Part shown: one piece after another, positions 1 through 8,174 of the stretch | Layout of the letters: each line of letters opens with the position of its first letter | Numbering within the stretch: position 1 is the stretch's first letter | Source of the DNA: Bin87 sp965204905 | GTDB lineage: Bacteria; Chloroflexota; Dehalococcoidia; Lucifugimonadales; UBA3495 | Length of the DNA stretch: 64,000 nucleotides | Assembly: GCA_965204905.1 (NCBI GenBank) | Contig: OZ242042.1 | Coordinates: forward strand, 2,790,001-2,854,000 | Direction: 5' to 3' | Notes under the pieces: generated by a model | Seen by the model: the letters and a program-made list of their open reading frames with translations, nothing else | Told to the model about the DNA's origin: nothing | The model's database searches: none | Made by a program: the position numbers and the translations under genes

Positions 1-200
1 CGCTCCAGATAGAGAAGCTGCGCGATGATGACGTTGGCAACCTGGTCGGTTATGGGGGTGCCCAGGTAGATGATGCGCTCGCGCAGGAGCAGCGAGTAGA
101 TGTCGAAAGCGCGCTCGCCCCGGGGGCTGGTCTCGATGACCATGGGGACGATGTTGGTGGGCTGGAGCAGTGGGGAATCTTCAAAAGGAAGGGCCATCAT
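1..200 (-). CDS. clpP: Second ATP-dependent Clp protease proteolytic subunit, 3' end off the window
   Basis: The minus strand from about 200 reads into the window edge as a ClpP N-terminus: it contains the PTNIVPMVIE-like segment, GERAFDIYSLLL and RIIYLGTPI, all paralogous to the complete ClpP just upstream. Tandem ATGs lie at 200 and 197, preceded on the minus strand by GGAG. The catalytic Ser/His/Asp lie outside the window. ClpP forms the barrel peptidase that works with ClpX or ClpA/C. Two adjacent clpP genes suggest a hetero-oligomeric protease, as in some actinobacteria and cyanobacteria; that is inference. It follows clpP on the same strand. Confidence 0.85.
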   Translation of the reverse strand, partial: MMALPFEDSPLLQPTNIVPMVIETSPRGERAFDIYSLLLRERIIYLGTPITDQVANVIIAQLLYLE

Positions 201-272
201 TGGGGTCTCCTGATGATTTTCGGGGGATTCCGGAGTGAAGCGGGGGAGTGTGAGAGGCCCCCCTCACCCCAA

Positions 273-295
273 CCCTCTCCCGCCAGGGGAGAGGG
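273..295. repeat. Short C/G-rich inverted repeat between the two clpP genes
   Basis: CCCTCTCC and GGAGAGGG form an 8-bp stem with a 7-bp loop, inside a longer CCCCTCACCCCAACCCTC-type string of the kind often dispersed in environmental genomes. It could be an interspersed element or a weak hairpin between the two clpP genes. There is no T-run on either side. Confidence 0.4.
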
Positions 296-303
296 AGTTT
301 TTT

Positions 304-927
304 CTAGGCGATGGCGCGGGTGAAAACGTCCGGCAGTTGGTCGAGGACGTGGTCCACGATGCCGTACTCGACGGCGGTTTCAGCGTCCATCCAGTAGTCG
401 CGGTCGGAATCGCGGGATATTTTGTCGAAGGGCTGGTCGCAGTTTTCGGACAGGATGGTGTTGAGGCGTTCGCGGAGGCGCAGGATTTCCTGGGCCGTGA
501 TTTCGATGTCGGAGGCGGAGCCCTGGATACCGCCCATGACCTGGTGGATCAGGACGGTGGAGTTGCGGGTGCAGTAGCGCTTGCCCTTTTTGCCGCCGGA
601 CAGCAGCACGGCGCCCATGCTGGCGGCCTTGCCGAGGCAGACGGTGGCAACGTCGGGCTTGATGAGCTGCATGGTGTCGTAGATGGCCATGCCGTCCAGC
701 ACGGAACCGCCGGGGGAGTTTATGTAAAGGTAAATGTCCTCTTCAGGGTTTTCCCAGGCCAGGTAGAGCAATTGGGACACCACGGCGTTGGACACGTCGT
801 CATCGACCGGAGTGCCCAGATAGATGATGCGGGCCTGGAGGAGCAGGGAGTAGGGGTTGAAGGCGCGTTCGCCTTCGGTGGTGGGACGGATGATCCCGGG
901 CAGGACGTTGGTGGGGAGTTGCAACAT
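304..927 (-). CDS. clpP: ATP-dependent Clp protease proteolytic subunit
   Basis: Complete 207-residue ClpP, the usual family length (about 195-210). The serine peptidase triad is visible: Ser103 in GKAASMGAVLL, His128 in VLIHQVMGG and Asp177 in RDSDRDYWM, followed by the family's AVEYGIVD. The INSPGGSV oxyanion strand is at 70-76. The ATG at 927 is preceded on the minus strand by GGAGCCCC at good spacing. Role: cytoplasmic peptidase core that degrades substrates unfolded by Clp ATPases. It lies downstream of tig on the same strand, a conserved tig-clpP order, and upstream of a second clpP. Confidence 0.97.
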   Translation of the reverse strand: MLQLPTNVLPGIIRPTTEGERAFNPYSLLLQARIIYLGTPVDDDVSNAVVSQLLYLAWENPEEDIYLYINSPGGSVLDGMAIYDTMQLIKPDVATVCLGKAASMGAVLLSGGKKGKRYCTRNSTVLIHQVMGGIQGSASDIEITAQEILRLRERLNTILSENCDQPFDKISRDSDRDYWMDAETAVEYGIVDHVLDQLPDVFTRAIA

Positions 928-940
928 TTGAAGGGGCTCC

Positions 941-967
941 TGGATTCCGGCTTCCGCCGGAATGACG
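941..967. repeat. Short interspersed palindrome between tig and clpP
   Basis: ATTCCGGC-TTCC-GCCGGAAT forms a perfect 8-bp stem within a TGGATTCCGGCTTCCGCCGG-type string. This resembles REP-like elements scattered in many genomes. A second, partial GGAATGACGGTAA copy follows at 979-993. It probably folds in the tig-clpP transcript. Confidence 0.45.
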
Positions 968-999
968 GTAAAAATACTAACGGAATGACGGTAACAATG

Positions 1000-2433
1000 C
1001 TAAGCCGAGGCAGTATTTTCTTCATCGGCTTCGGCGTTTGGTTCGGCCTCGGATTCCGGCGTGGTTTCGTCTTCGGCCGCGGCGGTTGGAGGTTCTTCGT
1101 CCGATGCGCCGTCGGATTCGTCGTCAGCCGCGTCGAGCTTGCCTTGGGTGATGTCGGTGAGGCGCTCCAGGACGCGGCGGCTGTGGAGCGAGGAACGGAT
1201 ATTGTCGCGGGTGGACTGGGAGTCCAGGAACTCGCGCAGGTTGTCCAGGCTTTCCTGCTCGGCCTCTTCGGTGGTGGACATTTCCAGAAGGCGGTCGGTT
1301 TCGGACTGGATATCCTCGTCGGTGACCTCGATTTCCTCGACCTCAGCGAGTTTGCGCAGGACTAGTCCGCCAACCAGGCGTCGTTCGGCGCTAGGGCGCA
1401 GTTCTTCGAGGAATTCATCGGCGGATTTGCCCATGAAGCGCAGGTAGGTAGGAAGATCAAGTCCCTGCTGGCGGAGCATGCGCTCGCGGTCAGACTGCAT
1501 GGCCTCAAGTTCGCGTTCGTAGAGGATGGGGGATGCATTGACGATGGCGGCGTCGCAGAGGGCTTCGAGGCTTTTCTGTTCCAGTTCGTTGCGGGAGGCG
1601 GCTTCAGCCTGGTTGGTCAGCGACTCGCGGACACTCGTGCGCAGGGCATTAACATCGTCGAAATCCTGGCCCAGGGACTGGGCGAAATCGTCGTCCAGTT
1701 CGGGCAGGTTCTTCTCCTTGACGGAGAGGACCGACACCTTGAACTGAACGTCTTTGCCGGCGTATTGCTCACGGGGGTAGTCTTCGGGGATGGTTACGGT
1801 GAACTCGCGCTCTTCTTCCTCGTTCAGTCCCACTAAGTTGGGAGCGAAACCCGGGAAGGGCAGGACGTTGTCCTCGTTGGGGATGTATTCGACATCCTGG
1901 TCGTCAACCACGGTTTCGCCGTCGATTTCGCCGTTGACGTCAAGGTTGAGACGGTCGCCGTATTGGGCGGGACGCTCGACGGGTTCCCAAACCGCCTGCT
2001 CTTCCTGGAGGCGGGTGATTACGTCGTCAACCTGTTCCTCGCCGATTTCCACCGGTTCGGATTCGACGCGGAGGGAACGATAGTCGCCGAGATCTATGGT
2101 TGGTTCCAGGGGGATGGTGGCAGTGAAGGAGACGGGTTCGAGTTCGGTGATCTCGATGCTGGGTTCGCCGAAGGCCGCGACCTCTTCGTCGGTGAGCACC
2201 TTGTCGAGGGTTTCCGGCACCATAAAGTCCAGGGCTTCCTGGAGCAGGGCGGTGCGCCCGATCATGCTTTCGACGATATGGCGAGGCGCTTTGCCACGGC
2301 GGAAGCCAGGGATGTTGATGCGGGATACGGTGCGCCGGTAGGAACGTTCGAGGAAAGGGTTTTCATCCTCGGGTTCGAGTTCCACCGTCAACGTTAGCTC
2401 GATGGGGGTTGCGTTGTCCCTGCTGACCTTCAC
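1000..2433 (-). CDS. tig: Trigger factor, ribosome-associated peptidyl-prolyl isomerase/chaperone
   Basis: Trigger factor binds the ribosome exit tunnel and folds nascent chains. The N-terminal ribosome-binding domain carries the signature GFRRGKAPR. A central FKBP-type domain (about residues 150-245) and a helical C-terminal domain follow, ending in a long acidic Asp/Glu/Ala/Pro tail of about 45 residues. I chose GTG at 2433 (477 residues): it has AGGAG about 10 nt upstream, and homology-like sequence (KVSRDNATPIELTLTVELEP) begins there. An in-frame ATG at 2526 would add 31 residues unlike the family. First gene of the tig-clpP-clpP set. Confidence 0.93.
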   Translation of the reverse strand: MKVSRDNATPIELTLTVELEPEDENPFLERSYRRTVSRINIPGFRRGKAPRHIVESMIGRTALLQEALDFMVPETLDKVLTDEEVAAFGEPSIEITELEPVSFTATIPLEPTIDLGDYRSLRVESEPVEIGEEQVDDVITRLQEEQAVWEPVERPAQYGDRLNLDVNGEIDGETVVDDQDVEYIPNEDNVLPFPGFAPNLVGLNEEEEREFTVTIPEDYPREQYAGKDVQFKVSVLSVKEKNLPELDDDFAQSLGQDFDDVNALRTSVRESLTNQAEAASRNELEQKSLEALCDAAIVNASPILYERELEAMQSDRERMLRQQGLDLPTYLRFMGKSADEFLEELRPSAERRLVGGLVLRKLAEVEEIEVTDEDIQSETDRLLEMSTTEEAEQESLDNLREFLDSQSTRDNIRSSLHSRRVLERLTDITQGKLDAADDESDGASDEEPPTAAAEDETTPESEAEPNAEADEENTASA

Positions 2434-2740
2434 CGCCGATACACTCCTGTGGGAGAGAGATTGGGCAAAAAGCGACGGGCAGAGCGGTATCCGCCGGCCT
2501 ACCCGATATGGATCGCAGTATAGCACACGGCGTTGGCCGGCGAAAAGACGACCGCCCGGTCGTTGGGATTGTCCGACTCAGGATTTGCCGGATTTTGTGA
2601 AGTTTTCAAAAATCGCCAAATTACGCATTGGCGCAATGGGCGCGGATCAATCCGGCTTTGTTACATTTCGCACCACACGCGGCTCCGGCGTTTTGGGCCG
2701 GATCGGGCGTGTTGAATTGTAATACTTGAGTCGATTTGAA

Positions 2741-3769
2741 ATGGTGACGGCAGCAGCGGTGACGACATGGAGCAGGCCCAATTTGCGCGGGGCCGGCTCC
2801 CAGATGTCGTGGCCAGCGCATCTTGGATTCCTCTCGGCAGAGCACGGCAACGACGAACCGATCCATCGTCCGGTACTGCTTGAGGAAACGCTGCAATTCC
2901 TGGCGGTATCGGCAGGGGGAGTGTACGTGGACGGGACATTGGGGGAGGGCGGTCACTCGCAGCGGATACTGGAAGAGTCGGGGCCGGACGGGATGGTGCT
3001 GGGGATAGACCGGGACCCGCGCTCGCTGGCGATGGCGCGGCGACGACTGGCAGCGTTTGGCGACCGCGCCAAGTTAACGCACGGCAACTATGCCGACATG
3101 CAACGGATCGCCGAGTCTCACGGCATCACGACCGTTGACGGGATTCTGCTGGACCTGGGATTTTCGTCGCGCCAGGTGAGCGTGGCCGGCTACGGTTTTT
3201 CTTTCCAGGCAGATGAGCCGCTGGATATGAGGTATGACCAAACGGGGGAAACTGCGGCCGACATGGTCAACTCGTTGAGCGAGAGGGAGTTGGCCGACGT
3301 AATTTTCCGGTACGGCGAAGAGCGGAGGAGCCGGGCCATTGCGCGGGCAATCGTGAGAAGCCGGCCCGTTTCGACCACCGGGCAGTTGGCGGAGGTAGTG
3401 GCGCGGGCAGTTGGCGGCCGGCGTAGCGGGCGGCACCCTGCCACACGCACTTTCCAGGCGCTGCGCATCGCCGTGAACCGGGAACTGGAACAGGTGGAGG
3501 CCGGGCTGGCGGCGGCGGGCGAGTTGTTAAAGCAGGGTGGGCGCCTGGTGGTCATCAGTTACCACAGCCTGGAAGATCGGCTAGTGAAGGAATGGATGGA
3601 CCGGGAGACGGCGACGTGCATCTGCCCGCCGGAATTGCCGGTATGCGTATGTGAACAGCAGCCCAGGTTCCGGGCGCCGCGGAGGCGCACAGTTCGACCG
3701 TCGGCTGATGAGCGGACGGCGAACCCCCGGAGCAGGAGCGCCAGATTGAGAATCGCGGAACGGATATGA
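2741..3769 (+). CDS. rsmH: 16S rRNA (cytosine1402-N4)-methyltransferase
   Basis: RsmH (MraW) methylates C1402 in the ribosomal P site using SAM. Family blocks appear in order: HRPVLLEETL, GGVYVDGTLGEGGHS (SAM loop), LGIDRDP, ILLDLGFSSRQV, RYGEERRSRAIARAIV, HPATRTFQALRIAVN and VVISYHSLEDRLVK. The C-terminus has four cysteines (CICPPELPVCVC) and a basic tail. The start is uncertain: ATG 2741 is given, but TTG 2726 and ATG 2804 are in frame and none has a strong ribosome site; homology begins about 45 residues in. It is followed directly by ftsA/ftsZ with no other dcw genes. Confidence 0.93.
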   Translation: MVTAAAVTTWSRPNLRGAGSQMSWPAHLGFLSAEHGNDEPIHRPVLLEETLQFLAVSAGGVYVDGTLGEGGHSQRILEESGPDGMVLGIDRDPRSLAMARRRLAAFGDRAKLTHGNYADMQRIAESHGITTVDGILLDLGFSSRQVSVAGYGFSFQADEPLDMRYDQTGETAADMVNSLSERELADVIFRYGEERRSRAIARAIVRSRPVSTTGQLAEVVARAVGGRRSGRHPATRTFQALRIAVNRELEQVEAGLAAAGELLKQGGRLVVISYHSLEDRLVKEWMDRETATCICPPELPVCVCEQQPRFRAPRRRTVRPSADERTANPRSRSARLRIAERI

Positions 3770-3806
3770 GCCGCCCAGGAACAGAAGAGACGATGGAACA
3801 GAGACG

Positions 3807-3833
3807 ATCCTTCGACAGGCTCAGGATGAGCGG
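3807..3833. repeat. Interspersed CCTTCGACAGGCTCAGGATG-type sequence
   Basis: The string resembles a dispersed short repeat familiar from many bacterial genomes. It sits in the otherwise gene-free 140 bases between rsmH and ftsA. Only one copy is in this window, so repeat status rests on general knowledge. Confidence 0.3.
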
Positions 3834-3909
3834 ATTGGTTGATGTGAATCGCTGAAGCGCGGGGCATTTCCGGCGCGCGGACGAAATTCCAGGAGAGGGG
3901 AAATCAATA

Positions 3910-5208
3910 ATGGCAAGGGAACCGATTTACGCCGTTATAGATATTGGGACCAGCAAAATAGTGTCGGTAGTGGCCCGGCTGGGACCGGAGGGCGAACTGA
4001 AGCCCCTGGGTATGGGAATGGCGCCGTCGCTGGGCGTTCAGCACGGGGTCATTGATGACTTCAGCGAAGCCCAGGAGGGGATTCGCGAGTGCCTTGACGA
4101 ATGCCTGAGGTACATGGGCCGCAATCCGCTGGGAGGGATGTACGCCGTGGTCAACGGTGAACACCTGACAGCCGCCAACTCTTCGGACGCACTGAAGAAC
4201 GGAGCGGAACCGCTGACGGTGACGGAGCATCATATGCGTTCGTTGATCAGCGGCGCGGCGGGTACATTCCAACAGGAAGCCGATAGCAAGAGTCAGCAGA
4301 CGCTGCACATTATTCCCATGCGCTACCGGCTGGACGGCATTGAAGGGGTGCGGAACCCCACCGGGCTGCACACCAACGAATTGCACCTGGAAGCCCACGT
4401 GGTGCGGGGAATGTCGATTCCGTTGCGCAACACGGTCAGGGCGTTGCAGTCGTGCAAGGTGCAGGTGGAGGGATTGGTAGTGCATCCGCTGGCGTCCGCG
4501 GAGGGCGTGTTGACGGCGGACGAGCGGGAGATGGGAGTAGCGGTGGTGGACATAGGCGCAGGGACGATCAAGGTAGCAGTGTATCGAGATGGAACCCCCC
4601 ATTACTCTTCGGTGGTGGCGATGGGCAGCAACCAGTTGACGCGGGACCTGGCGGTATCGTTGCGGGTTCCGTACCAGGTTGCCGAAGAACTGAAAATCGA
4701 GCACGGCCACGCGCTGCCCGATGAACTGCCACCGACGGACGAAGTGGTGCTGCCGGCCACACAGATGCATCCGAAACGGGTGATGCAACGGCGAGAGCTT
4801 TGCGAACCGCTGTACCTGCGGTGTCTCCAGATGTTGAAGCTGGTGCACGCGGAACTGTGCAAGGCTGAATTGACCGAGCTACCCGGTGGGATAGTGCTAA
4901 CGGGAGGAGGGGCCAGGATGCGGGGGTTGGCCGAGATGACATCGCGGGGACTCAGGACGCAAGTCCGGGTAGCGGCTCCGCTTTGGTACGCGGGATTGCC
5001 GGAATCCTTGCGGCAACCGGAATACTCCGCCACCCTCGGGGCACTGCAATGGGCGGTGAAGCACCGCAATTTGACCGAGAGGAGAACCGACCGGGGACGG
5101 GCGCGGAACGAAGGAGAGAAGGGCGGTTGGTCGCCCGGGTCACTCTTCCGCCGGCCGTTTGCGCGAGCGGGGGCGGGCGAGTCACGAAATCCCAAATCCG
5201 AAGAATAA
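3910..5208 (+). CDS. ftsA: Cell division protein FtsA-like, actin fold
   Basis: FtsA is an actin-family ATPase that tethers FtsZ to the membrane. Seen: phosphate-1 motif YAVIDIGTSKIVSVVAR at the N-terminus, the SHS2/1C region (GGMYAVVNGEHL), phosphate-2 motif VAVVDIGAGTIKVAVY, EELKIEHGHA, and adenosine motif GIVLTGGGARMRGL. A GGAGAGGGGAAA ribosome site precedes ATG 3910. At 432 residues it is near usual length, but the last ~45 residues are Arg/Gly/Ser/Glu-rich and show no convincing amphipathic membrane-targeting helix, apart from a short SLFRRPF. It lies between rsmH and ftsZ. Confidence 0.9.
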   Translation: MAREPIYAVIDIGTSKIVSVVARLGPEGELKPLGMGMAPSLGVQHGVIDDFSEAQEGIRECLDECLRYMGRNPLGGMYAVVNGEHLTAANSSDALKNGAEPLTVTEHHMRSLISGAAGTFQQEADSKSQQTLHIIPMRYRLDGIEGVRNPTGLHTNELHLEAHVVRGMSIPLRNTVRALQSCKVQVEGLVVHPLASAEGVLTADEREMGVAVVDIGAGTIKVAVYRDGTPHYSSVVAMGSNQLTRDLAVSLRVPYQVAEELKIEHGHALPDELPPTDEVVLPATQMHPKRVMQRRELCEPLYLRCLQMLKLVHAELCKAELTELPGGIVLTGGGARMRGLAEMTSRGLRTQVRVAAPLWYAGLPESLRQPEYSATLGALQWAVKHRNLTERRTDRGRARNEGEKGGWSPGSLFRRPFARAGAGESRNPKSEE

Positions 5209-5258
5209 CGAAATATGCAATGGCGCCCAAGGGCGTCAAAATCAGGAGGAACCACAAT

Positions 5259-6401
5259 ATGATTTTCCCCGACAATTCCGCATCATGGGAACCGGCTGGC
5301 GGTTTTGAGGAGGGCGACGGCATGATTCCCGAAATCGGCCGCGGCGTTCCACTTATCAAAGTGGTGGGTGTTGGCGGCGGGGGATCAAACGCGGTGAGCC
5401 GCATGTACAAGGACAAGCTGCCGGTGGTGGAGTATTACGCTCTGAATACGGACGCTCAGCACCTGGCCAGGTGCGACGTCCACTACCGGATCGCGCTGGG
5501 TCGGAATCTGACTCGCGGGCTGGGCGCGGGAGCGCAACCGGAACTGGGTCGGCAGGCCGCCGAGGAATCGCGCTCGGATATCCAGCAGGCCATGCGCGGC
5601 GCGGATATGGTTTTCGTGGCGGTGGGCATGGGCGGTGGAACGGGCACCGGCGCGGCCCCGATAGTAGCTCAAGTGGCCAAGGAAAGCGGAGCGCTCACGA
5701 TAGCAGTGGTCAGCCGCCCGTTCGGCTTTGAGGCGCAGACGCGGAGACGGAACGCCGAAGAAGGCTTGGAAAAGTTGCGGGACCACGTGGACACGATGAT
5801 CGTGATTCCCAACGATAGACTACTGACGCTGAATGAAGAACAAGCGGACTCCTATTCCTGGGAGGATGCGCTGAAGCTGGCGGACTCGGTGCTGCACCAG
5901 GGGATCAGCGCCATCGCCGAGGTGGTTACGGTGCCGGGCGAGATCAACGTTGACTTTGCCGACGTGAAGACGATTTTGACCGGAGCCGGCCAGGCGTGGT
6001 TGTCCATAGGACGAGGCCGGGGCCCGGAGCGCGCCAAGGACGCGGCGCGCCAGTGCACCGAAAGCCCGATGCTCGACATGTCCCTGGAAGGAGCGCGGCG
6101 GATCCTGTTTGTATTGACGGGCGGTAACAACCTGTCGTTGCAGGAAGTGCAGGATGCGGCGGCGGTGGTGGAAGAGCTGGCGGACCCCAACGCCAACATC
6201 ATTTTCGGTACCAACAAGGACGCCCGGCTGGACGACGAAGTGAAGATGACGATGGTGGCGGCAGAGTTTCCGGCGCCGTCGCAGGAAGCCGAGGACGACA
6301 TCGCCAAGCTGCTGGGCGAGATGGAGATTCCCGAACGCAGCGACTACGAACTGCCTACGTTCCTGCAACACCGGCAGAATCGTCGAGGCTTTTTCCGCTA
6401 G
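5259..6401 (+). CDS. ftsZ: Cell division GTPase FtsZ
   Basis: Tubulin-fold GTPase that forms the division ring. Seen: VVGVGGGGSNAV, the tubulin signature GGGTGTGAAP at residues 125-134, the T7 catalytic loop with NVDFADVKTIL, and a C-terminal peptide DYELPTFLQ for binding FtsA-type partners. ATG 5259 follows AGGAGGAACC at ideal spacing; longer in-frame starts are not supported. At 380 residues it is complete. The disordered linker before the C-terminal peptide is very short (about 15 residues), whereas most FtsZs have 50 or more. It ends the rsmH-ftsA-ftsZ group and is followed by a strong hairpin. Confidence 0.97.
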   Translation: MIFPDNSASWEPAGGFEEGDGMIPEIGRGVPLIKVVGVGGGGSNAVSRMYKDKLPVVEYYALNTDAQHLARCDVHYRIALGRNLTRGLGAGAQPELGRQAAEESRSDIQQAMRGADMVFVAVGMGGGTGTGAAPIVAQVAKESGALTIAVVSRPFGFEAQTRRRNAEEGLEKLRDHVDTMIVIPNDRLLTLNEEQADSYSWEDALKLADSVLHQGISAIAEVVTVPGEINVDFADVKTILTGAGQAWLSIGRGRGPERAKDAARQCTESPMLDMSLEGARRILFVLTGGNNLSLQEVQDAAAVVEELADPNANIIFGTNKDARLDDEVKMTMVAAEFPAPSQEAEDDIAKLLGEMEIPERSDYELPTFLQHRQNRRGFFR

Positions 6402-6416
6402 GCCCGGAAAACCGGC

Positions 6417-6459
6417 AACGAAAAGCCCCGGTTCCAGCGTGGAACCGGGGCTTTTCGTT
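6417..6459 (+). terminator. Strong hairpin terminator after ftsZ
   Basis: AACGAAAAGCCCCGGTTCC and its exact reverse complement form a 19-bp stem around a 5-nt loop (AGCGT). The stem itself ends in CTTTTCG, so A- and T-rich flanks are part of the stem. It starts 15 bases after the ftsZ stop. Confidence 0.88.
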
Positions 6460-6513
6460 GGAGTCAGAAGCGCAGAAATGCAACCTAATCACAACATCGG
6501 CTTGGAGATGGAG

Positions 6514-6544
6514 CGTAGGGGCAGGTTTAAAACCTGCCCCTACG
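6514..6544. repeat. 31-bp palindrome CGTAGGGGCAGG...
   Basis: A near-perfect palindrome (15-bp arms, one unpaired A) reading GTAGGGGCAGGTTT/AAACCTGCCCCTAC. Strings of this type are common interspersed elements. It lies between the ftsZ terminator and the nrdR promoter. Confidence 0.6.
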
Positions 6545-6600
6545 TGCTCAGGCGCGATTCACCCTGACGAAAATTGCGAAAAATTGTGACGCGAAGTTAA

Positions 6601-6631
6601 TTGACAAGCCTGTAAAGGGCTGGTCTATAAT
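6601..6631 (+). promoter_or_regulatory. Sigma-70-type promoter for nrdR
   Basis: TTGACA at 6601-6606 and TATAAT at 6626-6631 are both perfect consensus boxes, separated by 19 bp (longer than the usual 17). They lie about 100 bases before nrdR in the only suitable intergenic space. Confidence 0.65.
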
Positions 6632-6667
6632 CCGGCATACAAGAAATTGTAGTTGTTGCTTCCGAAA

Positions 6668-6683
6668 GCACAATATATGCGGT
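6668..6683 (+). promoter_or_regulatory. Candidate NrdR-binding box
   Basis: GCACAATATATGCGGT matches about 12 of 16 positions of the known NrdR box (roughly aCACwATATwTwgTGt). It lies downstream of the promoter and before nrdR, which fits autoregulation of nrdR and the downstream ribonucleotide reductase gene. A second tandem box is not convincing. Confidence 0.5.
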
Positions 6684-6727
6684 TTTCAAAAATTGTTTGA
6701 GAATTTGACCAAAAGGCAGTCAAAGCT

Positions 6728-7273
6728 ATGAAATGCCCATATTGTGAAGCGAACCAGAGCAAAGTAACCGACTCGCGGGACGCTGAGAACGGCATCCGGC
6801 GGCGGCGCGAATGCCTGTCGTGCGGACGCCGGTTCACGACCCACGAGCAGGTGAGGCTGCCGACGCTGCTGGTGGAGAAGAGAGACGGCCGAGAACAGGA
6901 TTTCGACCGGGAAAAGGTGCTGGCCGGGGTCAACATGGCGTGTACCCGGAGGCCGATTCCCAGGCGAGACATTGACCGTCTAGTTGATGACATTGAAGCG
7001 GAGTTGCAGCGGCTGGGCAGCGGCATCGTTCAGTCCAGGGATCTGGGACTGATGGTGCTGGAACGCCTTCGACCGATGGACGAAGTAGCGTACATGCGGT
7101 ACGCGTCAGTTTATTACGACTTTCAGAATGCCGACGACTTTGAGGAAAGGGCCCGGACGTTACGAGAAGGACACCCGGAACCGTTGCTGACCGTGTCCGC
7201 GATCTCCTCGCGGCGCACTCGGCAGAGACGTACGAGCCGCCGGGATAGTTCCCGGAGCGGCCCCCGGGCCTAG
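6728..7273 (+). CDS. nrdR: Transcriptional repressor NrdR
   Basis: NrdR is a nucleotide-sensing repressor of ribonucleotide reductase genes. Seen: an N-terminal zinc ribbon (CPYC at 3-6 and CLSCGRRFTTHE), then an ATP-cone (VEKRDGREQDFDREKV...YASVYYDFQNADDF). The family is usually about 150 residues; here 181, with an extra Arg/Ser-rich tail of about 35. It leads a run ending in nrdJ on the same strand, so it probably controls that gene. ATG 6728 is at the exact family start. Confidence 0.95.
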   Translation: MKCPYCEANQSKVTDSRDAENGIRRRRECLSCGRRFTTHEQVRLPTLLVEKRDGREQDFDREKVLAGVNMACTRRPIPRRDIDRLVDDIEAELQRLGSGIVQSRDLGLMVLERLRPMDEVAYMRYASVYYDFQNADDFEERARTLREGHPEPLLTVSAISSRRTRQRRTSRRDSSRSGPRA

Positions 7274-7319
7274 TCGAATCCATAGCATCAGCCACCGTTG
7301 CTGTGGAGGGATTTTCAAA

Positions 7320-7628
7320 ATGCCTACTGCTCGCCAACCACTACTTTTACTGGAGGTGTTTGACACCATCATGAGCAGCAGCGTTCAGTACTCCGCCTTT
7401 ACGAGGCTACTAACCCACAACAACCGGGTTCACGACATGGAGGAGATGCTGCGGAAGATGTGGGTCCCGTTGGACTGGGAAACCGACGACGTGGACGACG
7501 GCGAATCGTGGATACCGAACCCCTTTGCGGAACTGCAAGACGACATGGACCGCGAATCTCGCGCGTGCCTGGTGAGCTGCTGGGCAGCCTTGCCAGTCCA
7601 GCGAGAAGAGGACGACCTCTTTGCGTAA
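7320..7628 (+). CDS. Small acidic protein of unknown function between nrdR and nrdJ
   Basis: 102 residues, rich in Asp/Glu/Trp in the second half. No family recognised and no signal or membrane segment. ATG 7320 has GGAGGG about 9 nt upstream. Its stop overlaps the TTG start of the next gene by 8 bases, suggesting translational coupling. An alternative ATG at 7371 would remove 17 residues. Position between nrdR and nrdJ suggests a role linked to nucleotide reduction; that is inference only. Confidence 0.65.
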   Translation: MPTARQPLLLLEVFDTIMSSSVQYSAFTRLLTHNNRVHDMEEMLRKMWVPLDWETDDVDDGESWIPNPFAELQDDMDRESRACLVSCWAALPVQREEDDLFA

Positions 7629-8121
7629 ACAGACTCGGAGAGGAAATGAGCTTGCAGCTTCGGAGCTTGAACTGATGCAACAGATCGTTCAGTACAACGT
7701 TGAAATCAGCTGCGGCCCATGCCCGGAAGGGTATGCGTCGCGGATTGCGCGGCAACTGCGCACGGCGTTCCCGGTGACCAGTTGCCAAAGCACCAACAAC
7801 GGTTTGGCGATGCGCATGATTTCGGGACACCACTTCGCCGACGGCGCATTGAAGGATTTTGCCGACATGGTGGGCGACACGCTCACCGGCCTGGGCATTG
7901 TCATGACCATGGGCGTGGTACGTTTGGTGACACGGCAGGGGTCTCATCACGCCGGCGTCCTGCAAAGGGCGCAGGACCTTGCCGCGACTTTTACCGGGAT
8001 AGACTGGAGGCCGGTGCGTGAGGTACCGGTGCTCTACTTCTACAAAGGCTTGAGGTTCGACCTGGAACTGTCGGCACGGTTGAAGGGGCTGAACCAGATG
8101 GAAAAGGCCGGCGCGTTTTAG
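7621..8121 (+). CDS. Unknown protein upstream of nrdJ
   Basis: 166 residues from TTG 7621, or 148 from ATG 7675. It contains a CGPC motif near the N-terminus (VEISCGPCPEGYASRIARQL) and a hydrophobic middle (TGLGIVMTMGVVRLV). I do not recognise the family. It overlaps the previous small gene by 8 bases and ends before a strong hairpin that separates it from nrdJ. It could be an accessory factor for the reductase; no direct evidence. Confidence 0.7.
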   Translation: MRKQTRRGNELAASELELMQQIVQYNVEISCGPCPEGYASRIARQLRTAFPVTSCQSTNNGLAMRMISGHHFADGALKDFADMVGDTLTGLGIVMTMGVVRLVTRQGSHHAGVLQRAQDLAATFTGIDWRPVREVPVLYFYKGLRFDLELSARLKGLNQMEKAGAF

Positions 8122-8137
8122 CAACGCTATTTCACCT

Positions 8138-8174
8138 CACGCCGCGCGTACCATGCTGATCGGCGCGCGGCGTG
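8138..8174 (+). terminator. GC-rich hairpin before nrdJ (terminator or attenuator)
   Basis: CACGCCGCGCG pairs exactly with CGCGCGGCGTG (11 bp) around a 15-nt loop, followed by ATAAAAATTTT. It lies between the unknown gene ending at 8121 and nrdJ. No cobalamin riboswitch core is visible in this short gap. Confidence 0.55.

Noticed and set aside
235..1365. 376-residue plus-strand frame over clpP/tig
   Set aside because: Shadow of two clear minus-strand genes; begins inside the dispersed repeat.
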